A stretch of 64,000 nucleotides of DNA. Origin: Arthrobacter sp. ATA002. GTDB taxonomy: Bacteria > Actinomycetota > Actinomycetes > Actinomycetales > Micrococcaceae. The position numbers were made by a program, and so were the translations under genes. Positions 33,709 to 42,706 of the stretch are shown here, in pieces. The notes under the pieces are model-generated. The model had not been told where the DNA came from, did not search any database, and was given only the letters and a program-made list of their open reading frames with translations. The DNA is taken from the NCBI RefSeq assembly GCF_026898095.1, contig NZ_CP114015.1, forward strand, positions 3,720,001 to 3,784,000, written 5' to 3'. The stretch's first letter is position 1. Each line of letters begins with the position of its first letter.

Positions 33709-34708
33709 GTGAAGCGTGTGGGGATCAAGGAAGTCGCCGAGCGTGCGGGGGGTGTCCTGGAAGACCGTCTCCAACGTGATGAACAACCGCCCGGTGGTGC
33801 ACCCGGAAACCCGCGCGCGCGTGCTGCAGGCCGTCGAGGAGCTGGGCTACACACCCAACCTGATCGGCCGCCAGCTGCGCCAGGGCTCCACCCGGGCCAT
33901 TGCACTGGTGGTGCCGGACCTGCACAATCCCTACTTCGGCGTGCTGGCCCAGACACTGGAGCATGCAGCCAAGCAGCGCGGCTACACCATTTCCATCGAA
34001 ATCTCCGGCGGCACGGTGGACATTGAACAGCACTATCTGCACGGCTGGCACGGCCGGCTGTTCGACGGCCTGATCTTCTCACCGTCAGCAGTGACCGCCG
34101 AGGCCATTGCCAAACGTACGGATCCCACCCCGCTGGTGCTCCTGGGCGAACGCATCATCAGCACCGACGTGCCCCACGTAGCCATCGATAATGTCGCCTC
34201 CAGCGTGGATCTGGTCCGCCACCTGGTAGAGGGCGGACGACGCCGGATCGCCTTCGTGGGCGCCGACAGCACCGGGGGCATCTCCACCGGCAGCCAGCGG
34301 TTCGAAGGCTACAAGGCGGCCCTGCGGTTTGCCGGCCTGCCCTTCGACCCCGCCCTGGTGGCGGCAACCGGCTCGTGGTTCCGCCAGGACGGTTATGACC
34401 TCGGGCAGCAGATCCTGGCTGCACCGGAGGTGGACGCGATTGTCTGCGCCAATGATTTGCTCGCCGTCGGCGCTCTGGCGGCGGCACGCGACCTGGGCCG
34501 GCAGGTTCCCTCCGACCTGGCGCTGGTGGGCTGGGACAACATCGACGAGGTCCGCTACACCTCCCCCGGACTGACGTCCGTGGCCCCGGATCTCGAGGCG
34601 CTGGCGGAGGCTGCACTGGATTCGGTACTCGGGGAGCTGACCGGCGAGGTGGTCATTCCCCACCGCGTGGTGGAACGGGACTCCTCCGCTCCGGCCGTTC
34701 GGGCCTGA
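33709..34708 (+). pseudogene. LacI family transcriptional regulator, broken by a one-base insertion
   Basis: A repressor of the LacI/GalR family. It starts GTG AAG CGT (KRVGIKEVAERAG) and the helix-turn-helix should continue VSWKTVSNVMNNRPVVHPET, but that part is in the next frame. The six-G run at 33747-33752 has one base too many; removing it gives an intact 332-aa protein. The rest has the periplasmic-binding-like core with IALVVPDLHNPYFGVLAQTL, and DAIVCANDLLAVGALAAARD, and ends normally. It lies between the importer operon and the GH2 gene and two operators flank it, so it probably represses both and responds to a galactoside. Confidence 0.88.
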
Positions 34709-34767
34709 CCCGCCGCCCTCGCTGCACTCAGCCCGGCCGTGGCGGGACGGCATCTGCCGGGTGCAAA

Positions 34768-34783
34768 ATTCTAACGTTGCAAT
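34768..34783. promoter_or_regulatory. LacI-family operator upstream of the GH2 glycosidase
   Basis: ATTCTAACGTTGCAAT, equal to the 33609 site except for one missing A, 58 bases before the GH2 start. It links the glycosidase to the same regulator. Confidence 0.65.
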
Positions 34784-34841
34784 ATTGGCGCCCCTGCGGT
34801 TGACTGGGATCACAATTTTCACGCCGCCTGAAGGATGTTCC

Positions 34842-36734
34842 ATGACCCTCCCCGCGTTTGACCCTCCCGTGACCGCTACGGATGTTCCCCGCCCCGAACA
34901 CCCCCGGCCGCAGTTTGTGCGGAAGAACTGGGTGAACCTCAACGGTGCCTGGGACTTCGAGATTGATCGAAGCGACTCGGGACTGGACCGCGGCCTGCTG
35001 GAACGGCCCCTCAACTCGACCATCACCGTTCCCTTCGCACCCGAAGCAGAGCTCTCGGGCATCGGCGACACCGATTTCATGGATGCCGTCTGGTACCGCA
35101 GGAGAATCACCGTTCCGGCCGGCTGGACCGGGCTGCGCCCCATCCTGCACTTCGGCGCCGTGGACTATGACGCCACGGTGTGGGCCAACGGCACCGAAGT
35201 CGCCCGGCACCGCGGCGGGTTCACCCCCTTTGACGCGGATCTCTCCGGCATCGCAGCGCCCGGCGACGACGTCGAAATCACCGTCCGCGCCCGTGACCTG
35301 CACGGCGAGGTCCAGGCCCGCGGCAAGCAGGCCACCTGGTACGCCAACACGCACTGCCAGTACACCCGCACCACCGGAATCTGGCAGACGGTCTGGCTGG
35401 AGGGTGTTCCTCCCACGGCGGTAACCCGCATCCAGGTCACCCCGAACCTCGCCGGCCGCAGCTTCTCCGTCACCGCACCGCTGAGCGCCAACCTGCCCGG
35501 CGGCACACTGACGGCAACCCTCACCGACACCGACGGACGCACGGTCGCGGAAGCATCCGTGGGCACTGCCTACGATCTGGCTCCCTCGCTGGTGCTCACC
35601 GTGCCGGCAGAAGACGTGCGGATCTGGGATGTGGGTGATCCGCAGCTTTACGGACTCGAGATCTCGCTGCGCAACGGCGGTGCCGAGGTGGACCAGGTTC
35701 GCAGCTACACTGCACTGCGCTCGGTCGGCATTGACGGCAATTCCTTCCGGCTCAACGGCCGGCGGGTTTTCCAGCGGCTGGTCCTGGACCAGGGCTACTG
35801 GCCGGAATCGCTGATGACAGCGCCCTCGGACCAGGCGCTGATCGATGACATTGAGCTTTCCCTCGCCGCAGGGTTCAACGGCGCCCGGCTGCACCAGAAG
35901 GTCTTCGAAGAGCGGTTCCTCTTCCACGCCGACATGCGCGGCTATCTGGTCTGGGGCGAATTCGGGGACTGGGGTGTCTCCGGCCAGGGCCCGATGGGCG
36001 CCAACCAGAAGCCCGACGCCTCCTTCATCTCACAGTGGCTGGAGGCGGTACAGCGGGACATCAACCACCCCTCGATTGTGGGCTGGTGCCCGCTCAACGA
36101 GACCCATCAGGTGCTGCATGACCGCATCACGGTGCTCGACGACGTCACCCGCGCCATGTTCCTGGCCACCAAGCTGGCCGATCCTTCGCGTCCGGTGATC
36201 GATGCGTCCGGCTACTCGCACCGCGTGCCGGAGACCGATGTGTACGACTCGCACTCCTACGAGCAGGATCCGGAGGCCTTCCGTACGGAGCAGCAGGGTC
36301 TTGCCGAGGGCAGGCCATTCCTGAACCGGCCCGCCACGCTGGGCGAAATCGGTCTGCCCCACGGACAAACCGAGTACTCCGTTCCGTACGCCGGCCAGCC
36401 CTTCTTTGTCTCCGAATACGGCGGCATCTGGTGGAACGAAAAGGAAGCTGCCCAGGCGGAGCAGGAGCGCAAGGCCGTCGGCAGCGACCAGGCCGATTCA
36501 TGGGGCTACGGCGACCGTGTGCGGTCCGAGGAGGAGTTCTACGCCCGGTTTGCCGGGCTGACCAATGTTCTCCTTGATGACCCCAACATGTTCGGTTATT
36601 GCTACACACAGCTGACGGACGTTTTCCAGGAAAAGAACGGACTGTACGACTTCAAGCGCGGGGACAAGTTCGACGTCGACCGGCTCCGGCGCATTCAGCA
36701 GCGGACCGCTGCCTATGAGCAGCGCACGGACTGA
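34842..36734 (+). CDS. Glycoside hydrolase family 2 (beta-galactosidase-like)
   Basis: A 630-aa GH2 enzyme that removes terminal beta-linked sugars. The sugar-binding N-terminal domain includes VNLNGAWDFEID and MDAVWYRRRITVPAGW; a central Ig-like domain follows; the TIM barrel carries the acid/base Glu E420 in WCPLNETHQV and the nucleophile E525 in FFVSEYGGIWW. The ATG at 34842 follows AAGGA; an upstream GTG at 34761 lies within the operator and is rejected. No signal peptide, so it acts in the cytoplasm on imported sugar. The locus (galK, galT) suggests a beta-galactosidase; beta-glucuronidase-like specificity cannot be excluded. Confidence 0.9.
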   Translation: MTLPAFDPPVTATDVPRPEHPRPQFVRKNWVNLNGAWDFEIDRSDSGLDRGLLERPLNSTITVPFAPEAELSGIGDTDFMDAVWYRRRITVPAGWTGLRPILHFGAVDYDATVWANGTEVARHRGGFTPFDADLSGIAAPGDDVEITVRARDLHGEVQARGKQATWYANTHCQYTRTTGIWQTVWLEGVPPTAVTRIQVTPNLAGRSFSVTAPLSANLPGGTLTATLTDTDGRTVAEASVGTAYDLAPSLVLTVPAEDVRIWDVGDPQLYGLEISLRNGGAEVDQVRSYTALRSVGIDGNSFRLNGRRVFQRLVLDQGYWPESLMTAPSDQALIDDIELSLAAGFNGARLHQKVFEERFLFHADMRGYLVWGEFGDWGVSGQGPMGANQKPDASFISQWLEAVQRDINHPSIVGWCPLNETHQVLHDRITVLDDVTRAMFLATKLADPSRPVIDASGYSHRVPETDVYDSHSYEQDPEAFRTEQQGLAEGRPFLNRPATLGEIGLPHGQTEYSVPYAGQPFFVSEYGGIWWNEKEAAQAEQERKAVGSDQADSWGYGDRVRSEEEFYARFAGLTNVLLDDPNMFGYCYTQLTDVFQEKNGLYDFKRGDKFDVDRLRRIQQRTAAYEQRTD

Positions 36735-36753
36735 ATCAGCTCCCTGTCAGCAA

Positions 36754-36790
36754 AGTGCTGTCGGCCCCAGTAGGCCGGCAGCACTTTTTT
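36754..36790 (+). terminator. Rho-independent terminator after the GH2 gene
   Basis: Stem AGTGCTGTCGGCC / GGCCGGCAGCACT (one G-U pair), six-base loop, then TTTTTT. It lies 20 bases past the stop. Confidence 0.92.
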
Positions 36791-36986
36791 GTGTGGTGCA
36801 CGTGGTTTTCCTGCTTCCCCGCCGGTTCGCTCAGCCGTTCTTTTCTCCCGTCCACCTCCAGTACACCCGTTCGTAACGCAGGACACATAGTATTACGAGC
36901 GTCACTCGCGTTACCCCCCCCCACTGCTGCCGGCTACCCGGCGGCGTTACCGTCGGCTGGCATCAGCTGACCAAGGAGCATGAGGC

Positions 36987-39900
36987 ATGAGACCTTCAAC
37001 CTGGAAGGCGGCCCTGGGAGCAACCCTGTCCGCCGGCCTGCTGGCGGCGCCAATGACGGCGCTTCCGGCCTATGCGGAAAACAGTACGGCAGCTGCCCCG
37101 GGCATCATCATCAACGAGGCCTACCTCAGCGGCGGCAGCGCCAACGCACCGTTCGCCAATAAGTTCGTGGAACTGTACAACCCGACCGGCGCAGACGTCA
37201 GCCTGGACGGCTGGTCGCTGCAGTACCGGTCAGCGGGCTCGACGGCGGCACCCACCGGCCTCGGTGCCCTCAGCGGCACGATTCCCGCCGGCGGCTATTA
37301 CTTGGTTTCCGGTGCGTCCAACGGTGCCGCAGGCGCCCCGCTGCCGGCGGCGGACGCTGCCGTTGGAGCCAGCTTCAGCGGCTCCGGCGGCACCCTGATC
37401 CTCTCCAACCAGGCGACCCGGGTGGAACCGCTGCCCACCGGATCGGTTACCGGCGGCGGCGGCGTGGTGGACCTGCTCGGCTACGGCACCTCCAATACCT
37501 TCGAAACGGCTGCGGCCGCTGCCCCGGCCGGCAACACCGACCCCAAATCCCTGAACCGCACCGGGTTCACCGACTCGAACAACAACGCGGCCGATTTCAC
37601 GCTCAGCGCCGACGTCACCCCCACGGGAACCGGAGGAACGGCACCGGTTGATCCCGGGCCCGAACCAACGCCGGATCCTTCCCCAACCCCTCCCGTCGAT
37701 CCACCCGCGGGTGCTGTGCCGATCGCCGAGATCCAGGGCACCGGCGACGCCAGTCCCCTGATTGGCCAAACCGTCACCACCCGGGGCAAGGTCACCGGCG
37801 TCTATCCCACCGGCGGCTTCAACGGCTACTACCTGCAAACCCCTGGAACCGGCGGCACGCTCGACCCGGCCACCCACACCGCCTCGCACGGCATCTTCGT
37901 GTTCTCCGCCGACACCGTCGGTTCCGTAGCCGCGGGCGACTACGTCGAAGTCACCGGCACGGTCGGCGAGTACTACGGCCTCACCCAGCTCACGGTCTCC
38001 GCCGGCGCCATGACCCCGCTCAGCGAGCCGGCCGAGGAGGTCAAGCCCGCCGCGGTGGCGTGGCCCGCCTCCGACGCCGAACGCGAAGCCCTGGAAGGCA
38101 TGCTCCTGGCACCGCAGGGCAGCTTCACCGTCACGGACAACTATTCCCTGAACCAGTACGCCGAAATCGGCCTCGCTGCCGGCGACGCGCCGCTGGTCCA
38201 GCCCACCGCGGTGGCTGCCGTCGGCACCCCCGAGCACGCCGCCGCCGTCGCCGACAACGCGGCACGCGCCGTCAAGCTCGACGACGGAGCCGGGACGAAT
38301 TTCCTCAGCGCCGCCAACCAGGGAATCCCGCTGCCGTACCTGACGCTGGATAATCCGGTGCGCATAGGTGCAGCCGTCACCTTCACCACCGGCGTCATCC
38401 TGGACTTTCGCAACAGCGCCTGGAAATTCCAGCCGCTGACCGCCCTCACGGCAGCCAATGCCGCGGAGGCGGTCCCGGCGTCGTTCGAGCCCACCCGCAC
38501 AGCGGCACCCGAAAGCGTCGGCGGCAATTTGAAGCTGGCCTCCTTCAACGTGCTCAACTACTTCAGCACCACCGGCACGGATCTCATCGGGTGCACCTAC
38601 TACACCGACCGCGACGGCGCTCCGCTCACCGTGCGCGGCGGCTGCGACGCCCGCGGTGCCGCCAACGCGGAAAACCTCGAGCGGCAGCAGGCCAAGATCG
38701 TTGCTGCGATCAACGCACTGGGCGCAGACGTGGTGTCGCTGATGGAGGTGGAAAACTCCGCCGTGTTCGGCAAGGACCGCGATGAAGCGCTGGCTAACCT
38801 GACCGCCGCGCTGAACGAGCAGGTGCCCGGCACCTGGGATTATGTCCGCTCCCCCGCGGACCTTCCCGAAGCCGAAGACGTTATCCGCACCGCCTTTATT
38901 TTCCGCACCGCCGCAGCCGAGCCGGTGGGTGAATCCGTCATCCTGAATGACGAAACAGTGTTCTTCAACGCGCGTGAACCGCTGGCGCAGGCCTTCAAGC
39001 CCGCCGGCGGCGAGGACGGCTCCACCATCCTGGCCGTCAGTAACCACTTCAAGTCCAAGGGCTCGGCCCCGGCATCGGGCGAAAACGCCGACACCGGGCA
39101 GGGCGGCTGGAATGCAGACCGCGTCCGGCAGGCCCGCGCGCTGGCCGCCTTCGCGGACACAGTTTCGGAAGATGCCGGCACGGAGAAGGTGTTCCTGCTG
39201 GGCGATTTCAACTCCTATGCCGCCGAAGACCCAATGAACGTCCTGGCCGAGGCCGGCTACGTGAATTTGGGCAAGGCCACCGGCAAGCACTCCTACGCCT
39301 TCAGCGGGCTGGTCGGCTCCCTCGACCACATCCTGGCCTCTGAGGAAGCAGCGGAAGCCGTCACCGGCGCCGACATTTGGAACATCAACTCGGTGGAGTC
39401 GGTGGCGCTGGAATACAGCCGCTACAACACCAACGCCACCAACTACTACGCGCCGGATCCGTACCGCTCCTCGGACCACGATCCCATCCTCGTCGGGCTG
39501 GACCTGAGCCCGGCCGGAACCGAAACCGCGGAACTGAACCTGCTGAACATCAACGATTTTCACGGCCGCATTGATGCCAATACGGTCAATTTCGCCGGAA
39601 CCGTCGAACAGCTCAAGGCCGCCGCACCCGAGGGCAGCTCCGTGTTCCTCTCCGCGGGCGACAACATCGGAGCGTCCCTGTTCGCTTCCTCCGTCCAGCA
39701 GGACCAGCCCACGCTGGACGTGCTGAACGCGCTGGGCCTGCGGGCCTCCGCGGTGGGCAACCACGAGTTCGACGCCGGTTACACCGACCTGACGGACCGG
39801 GTGAATCCCGCTGCGGACTTCCCGTATCTGGGGGCCAACGTGTATCTCAAGGGCACCACCACGCCTGCGCTGGACGAATACACGCTCCTGGACGTCAACG

Positions 39901-41480
39901 GCGTTTCCGTGGCCGTCATCGGCGCCGTCACCGAAGAGACCTCCACGCTGGTCACGCCCGGCGGAATTGCCGCGCTGGAGTTCGGCGATCCCGTGGAAGC
40001 CGTCAACCGCGTAGCCGAAAAGCTGCAGGCCGACGGAGAAGTGGACGTCATCATCGCCGAGTACCACGAGGGCGCCGGCAGCGGCACCCCCGACGGCGCC
40101 ACGCTGGACCAGGAGCTGGCCGGCGGCGGGGCATTCGCCGAGATCGTCAACGGCACCAGCTCGCTGGTGGATGCCATCTACACCGGGCATACGCACAAGC
40201 AGTACGCCTGGGATGCCCCCGTTCCCGGCGTCGACGGCAAGACCCGTCCGGTGCTGCAGACCGGTTCCTACGGCGAGTTCGTCGGCCAGATCACCCTGGA
40301 TTACAACCCGGCAACGGATGAGGTGCTGTCCTACACCGCCGTCAATGTTCCGCGGACCACGGAAAGCGCCGATGCACTCGTCGCCGCGTATCCCGCGGTG
40401 GCAGAGGTTCGGTCCATTGTGGACGCAGCACTGGCCTCCGCCGCGGAGATCGGAAACCAGCCGGTCGGTGCGGTGACAGCTGACATCACGACGGCGTTCA
40501 ACGGCACCGTCCGCGACGACCGCGGTTCGGAATCCACGCTGGGCAATCTGGTGGCCGATTCCCTGCTGAGCACCCTGTCCACGCCCGAGCGGGGCGGCGC
40601 CGAAATTGGCGTCACCAATCCCGGCGGGCTGCGGGCCGAGCTGTACTACGGCGACGACGGCGTGATCACCTACGCCGAAGCCAACGCCGTGCTGCCGTTC
40701 GTCAACAATCTCTGGACTACTACGCTCACCGGCGCCCAGCTGAAAACGATGCTGGAGCAGCAGTGGCAGCCGGAGGGCGGATCACGTCCCTTCCTGGCGC
40801 TGGGATTGTCCGACAACGTCACCTACACCTACGACCCGGCGCAGGCTGCAGGATCCCGGATCCTGACCGTCACCGTCAACGGCGAGGCCTTGGACCCTGC
40901 TCGCGAGTACCGGGTGGGCACCTTCAGCTTCCTGGCCCAGGGCGGCGACAACTTCACGGTGTTCACTGAAGGCTCCGACACCCGGGATTCGGGGCTGGTG
41001 GACCGCGACGCCTGGATCAGCTACCTCGAAGCGAACAGCCCGCTCTCGCCGGACTTCGCCCGGCAGGGCGTGGTGGTGCAGGGCGCTCCGGCCACGGCGG
41101 CCGCCGGTGCCGCGGTGTCCTTCACCGTTTCCGGCCTGGATCTGACCTCGCTGGGCAGCCCGGCCAACACCGGTCTTGCCGCCAGCTGGGTCAATGCTGC
41201 CGGAACCGCAACCGCCCTCGGCACGGTGCCGGTGGCCAGCGGCACGGCCACGGTGAACGTGACCCTGCCGGCGGCGGCTTCCGGGCCCGGCACCCTGGTG
41301 CTTACCGCGGAGCCGTCCGGAACCGCTGTGACACTTCCCGTGACGGTCGAGGGTTCCACCGTTTCGCCGGCTCCGGTGTGCGTGGCTCCGGTTCCGCCGC
41401 AGGGTTGGTGGGACATCCGGGGCTGGGTCCGGTACGCCCTGGAATGGGCGAGGTACCTGATCTGCCTCAGCGGGCGGTAA
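36987..41480 (+). CDS. Secreted ExeM/NucH-type nuclease fused to a 5'-nucleotidase
   Basis: A 1497-aa exported enzyme. Signal peptide 1-30 (cleavage after AYA); lamin-tail domain about 35-165 (IIINEAYLSGG, KFVELYNPTGADVSLDGW); Pro-rich linker; OB-fold about 245-340 (TVTTRGKVTGVYPTGGFNGY); endonuclease/exonuclease/phosphatase domain about 515-845 (KLASFNVLNYFSTT, VSLMEVENS, LLGDFNSYAAEDPM, SSDHDPILVGL). Then a calcineurin-like 5'-nucleotidase core about 850-1140 (LLNINDFHGRID, GNHEFDAGY) and its C-terminal domain about 1160-1345 (STLGNLVADSLL). The last 100 residues form an Ig-like domain and a Trp-rich end with no LPXTG or membrane anchor. It should degrade extracellular DNA and release phosphate and nucleosides. 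AAGGAG precedes the ATG. Confidence 0.92.
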   Translation: MRPSTWKAALGATLSAGLLAAPMTALPAYAENSTAAAPGIIINEAYLSGGSANAPFANKFVELYNPTGADVSLDGWSLQYRSAGSTAAPTGLGALSGTIPAGGYYLVSGASNGAAGAPLPAADAAVGASFSGSGGTLILSNQATRVEPLPTGSVTGGGGVVDLLGYGTSNTFETAAAAAPAGNTDPKSLNRTGFTDSNNNAADFTLSADVTPTGTGGTAPVDPGPEPTPDPSPTPPVDPPAGAVPIAEIQGTGDASPLIGQTVTTRGKVTGVYPTGGFNGYYLQTPGTGGTLDPATHTASHGIFVFSADTVGSVAAGDYVEVTGTVGEYYGLTQLTVSAGAMTPLSEPAEEVKPAAVAWPASDAEREALEGMLLAPQGSFTVTDNYSLNQYAEIGLAAGDAPLVQPTAVAAVGTPEHAAAVADNAARAVKLDDGAGTNFLSAANQGIPLPYLTLDNPVRIGAAVTFTTGVILDFRNSAWKFQPLTALTAANAAEAVPASFEPTRTAAPESVGGNLKLASFNVLNYFSTTGTDLIGCTYYTDRDGAPLTVRGGCDARGAANAENLERQQAKIVAAINALGADVVSLMEVENSAVFGKDRDEALANLTAALNEQVPGTWDYVRSPADLPEAEDVIRTAFIFRTAAAEPVGESVILNDETVFFNAREPLAQAFKPAGGEDGSTILAVSNHFKSKGSAPASGENADTGQGGWNADRVRQARALAAFADTVSEDAGTEKVFLLGDFNSYAAEDPMNVLAEAGYVNLGKATGKHSYAFSGLVGSLDHILASEEAAEAVTGADIWNINSVESVALEYSRYNTNATNYYAPDPYRSSDHDPILVGLDLSPAGTETAELNLLNINDFHGRIDANTVNFAGTVEQLKAAAPEGSSVFLSAGDNIGASLFASSVQQDQPTLDVLNALGLRASAVGNHEFDAGYTDLTDRVNPAADFPYLGANVYLKGTTTPALDEYTLLDVNGVSVAVIGAVTEETSTLVTPGGIAALEFGDPVEAVNRVAEKLQADGEVDVIIAEYHEGAGSGTPDGATLDQELAGGGAFAEIVNGTSSLVDAIYTGHTHKQYAWDAPVPGVDGKTRPVLQTGSYGEFVGQITLDYNPATDEVLSYTAVNVPRTTESADALVAAYPAVAEVRSIVDAALASAAEIGNQPVGAVTADITTAFNGTVRDDRGSESTLGNLVADSLLSTLSTPERGGAEIGVTNPGGLRAELYYGDDGVITYAEANAVLPFVNNLWTTTLTGAQLKTMLEQQWQPEGGSRPFLALGLSDNVTYTYDPAQAAGSRILTVTVNGEALDPAREYRVGTFSFLAQGGDNFTVFTEGSDTRDSGLVDRDAWISYLEANSPLSPDFARQGVVVQGAPATAAAGAAVSFTVSGLDLTSLGSPANTGLAASWVNAAGTATALGTVPVASGTATVNVTLPAAASGPGTLVLTAEPSGTAVTLPVTVEGSTVSPAPVCVAPVPPQGWWDIRGWVRYALEWARYLICLSGR

Positions 41481-41519
41481 TCCCTCCGCCTGCATGAAGC
41501 CGCTCGAAAGGGCAGAAAA

Positions 41520-41554
41520 CGGCACCGTCCGGGAGTATCTCCCGGACGGTGCCG
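41520..41554. terminator. Bidirectional terminator
   Basis: A 15-bp perfect stem CGGCACCGTCCGGGA / TCCCGGACGGTGCCG with loop GTATC between the convergent nuclease and alcohol dehydrogenase genes; CTCTTT follows on plus and GTTTTC on minus. Confidence 0.85.
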
Positions 41555-41602
41555 CTCTTTCGTGTCGGGATCTGCGTTACCTGCGGGGCCCTGCGGGGAG
41601 GT

Positions 41603-42558
41603 TCAGTCCCCGAAACGGGCAACCAGACGCCCGAGGACCTGGTTGTTCTTCAACCGCTCCAGGCCGCCGGCGATCTGATCGAAGCCGATTTCCTCATAAC
41701 CGGGACGGATTTCGCCGCGGTGCATCAGGTCGAAGACCTCCTCGATGTCCTCCACGGTTCCGCCGAGGGAACCCTCAATGGTCTTGCCCAGGATGGAGTT
41801 GGTGGCCACAGTGAAGGTGGGCCGGCCGAGGCCGACCTGCACCACTTTGCCGCCGCGCTTGATGGCGTTCACGGCCTTCTGCGTGGTGTCGAAACCGGCG
41901 TAGTCCACGATCAGGTCGAAGGTGCCCACAGGGCGCGCGCTGGAGGGATCCATCCACTCCGCGGCGTCTTTCACGCAGGAGACGGCTCCTACCTCCTTGG
42001 CCGCTGGCCAGGCCTCTTCCTTCATTTCCGCCACGTGAACTTCGGCACCGGCCAGCACCGCGGCACGCGCTCCGATCTGCCCCAGTCCGCCAAAACCGAT
42101 TACGCCCACCTTCATGCCTTTGGCTGCCCCGCCCACCTTGATCATGGCGGGGTAGGAGGTCATACCGGCGTCCGTGGCGAGGGCGGCGAGGGAGAGGTCC
42201 ATTCCGTCCGGGACGCGGGCGAGGTCGCGGTAGTCGGCCGCGAGTTTGTCCGCAAACCCGCCGGGGGTGAACATACCCAAAGGCGGCTGAACGCCGGAGG
42301 AGTTCACACCCACGACGTCGCCCACCTTAAACCCGGTGACTTCCGAACCCAACGCCGTAATGACGCCCGCGTTCTCATGGCCCTGTGTCATTGGCAGGAA
42401 CGGCATGGCCTGGTCGCCCACCTCCATGTACATCACATCGGAGTGGCACAGGCCTGCGGCCTTGACGTCGATAATAACCTGCGTGGGTCCCGGGGCGGGT
42501 TCCGGAACTTCGTTCAGCTGGATGGGCTTCTGGTCCCCATGTACTGCCAAGCCTTCAT
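41603..42558 (-). CDS. Zinc-dependent alcohol dehydrogenase family protein, start region probably frameshifted
   Basis: A medium-chain alcohol dehydrogenase. Catalytic zinc ligands are in GLCHSD and GHENAG; the Rossmann motif is VGVIGFGGLGQIGARAAV. The four-Cys structural zinc lobe is missing (the region reads VNSSGVQPPLGMFTPGG), so this is a one-zinc type. The open frame begins at TTG 42550 (LAVHGDQKPI) without a ribosome site. The ATG at 42558 follows AAAGGA at good spacing and would give MKA-LAVHGDQ if one base is added in GCC 42551-42553; that yields 318 aa. The substrate is unknown. Confidence 0.85.
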
Positions 42559-42706
42559 GACTGGTGTCCTTTCCGGCGGGGTCGAGGGCGACGGACCCCG
42601 CATGCGCGCCGTGGCCGGCACGTTTCCTTCGAGACCCTCGGTTCCAGTCTAGAACCGCACAGCAGGCACTCCCGCCGGTCCACCCGCACTGGTTGTGCTC
42701 AGACAG

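Noticed and set aside
34761..34841. Upstream GTG start for the GH2 gene
   Set aside because: It lies inside the operator and has no ribosome site; the ATG at 34842 has AAGGA at good spacing.
37230..40196. A very long open frame (988 codons) antisense to the nuclease gene
   Set aside because: It is a GC-bias shadow: the sense frame has a signal peptide, domains and motifs, while the antisense protein is Gly/Arg/Val-rich with no family features.
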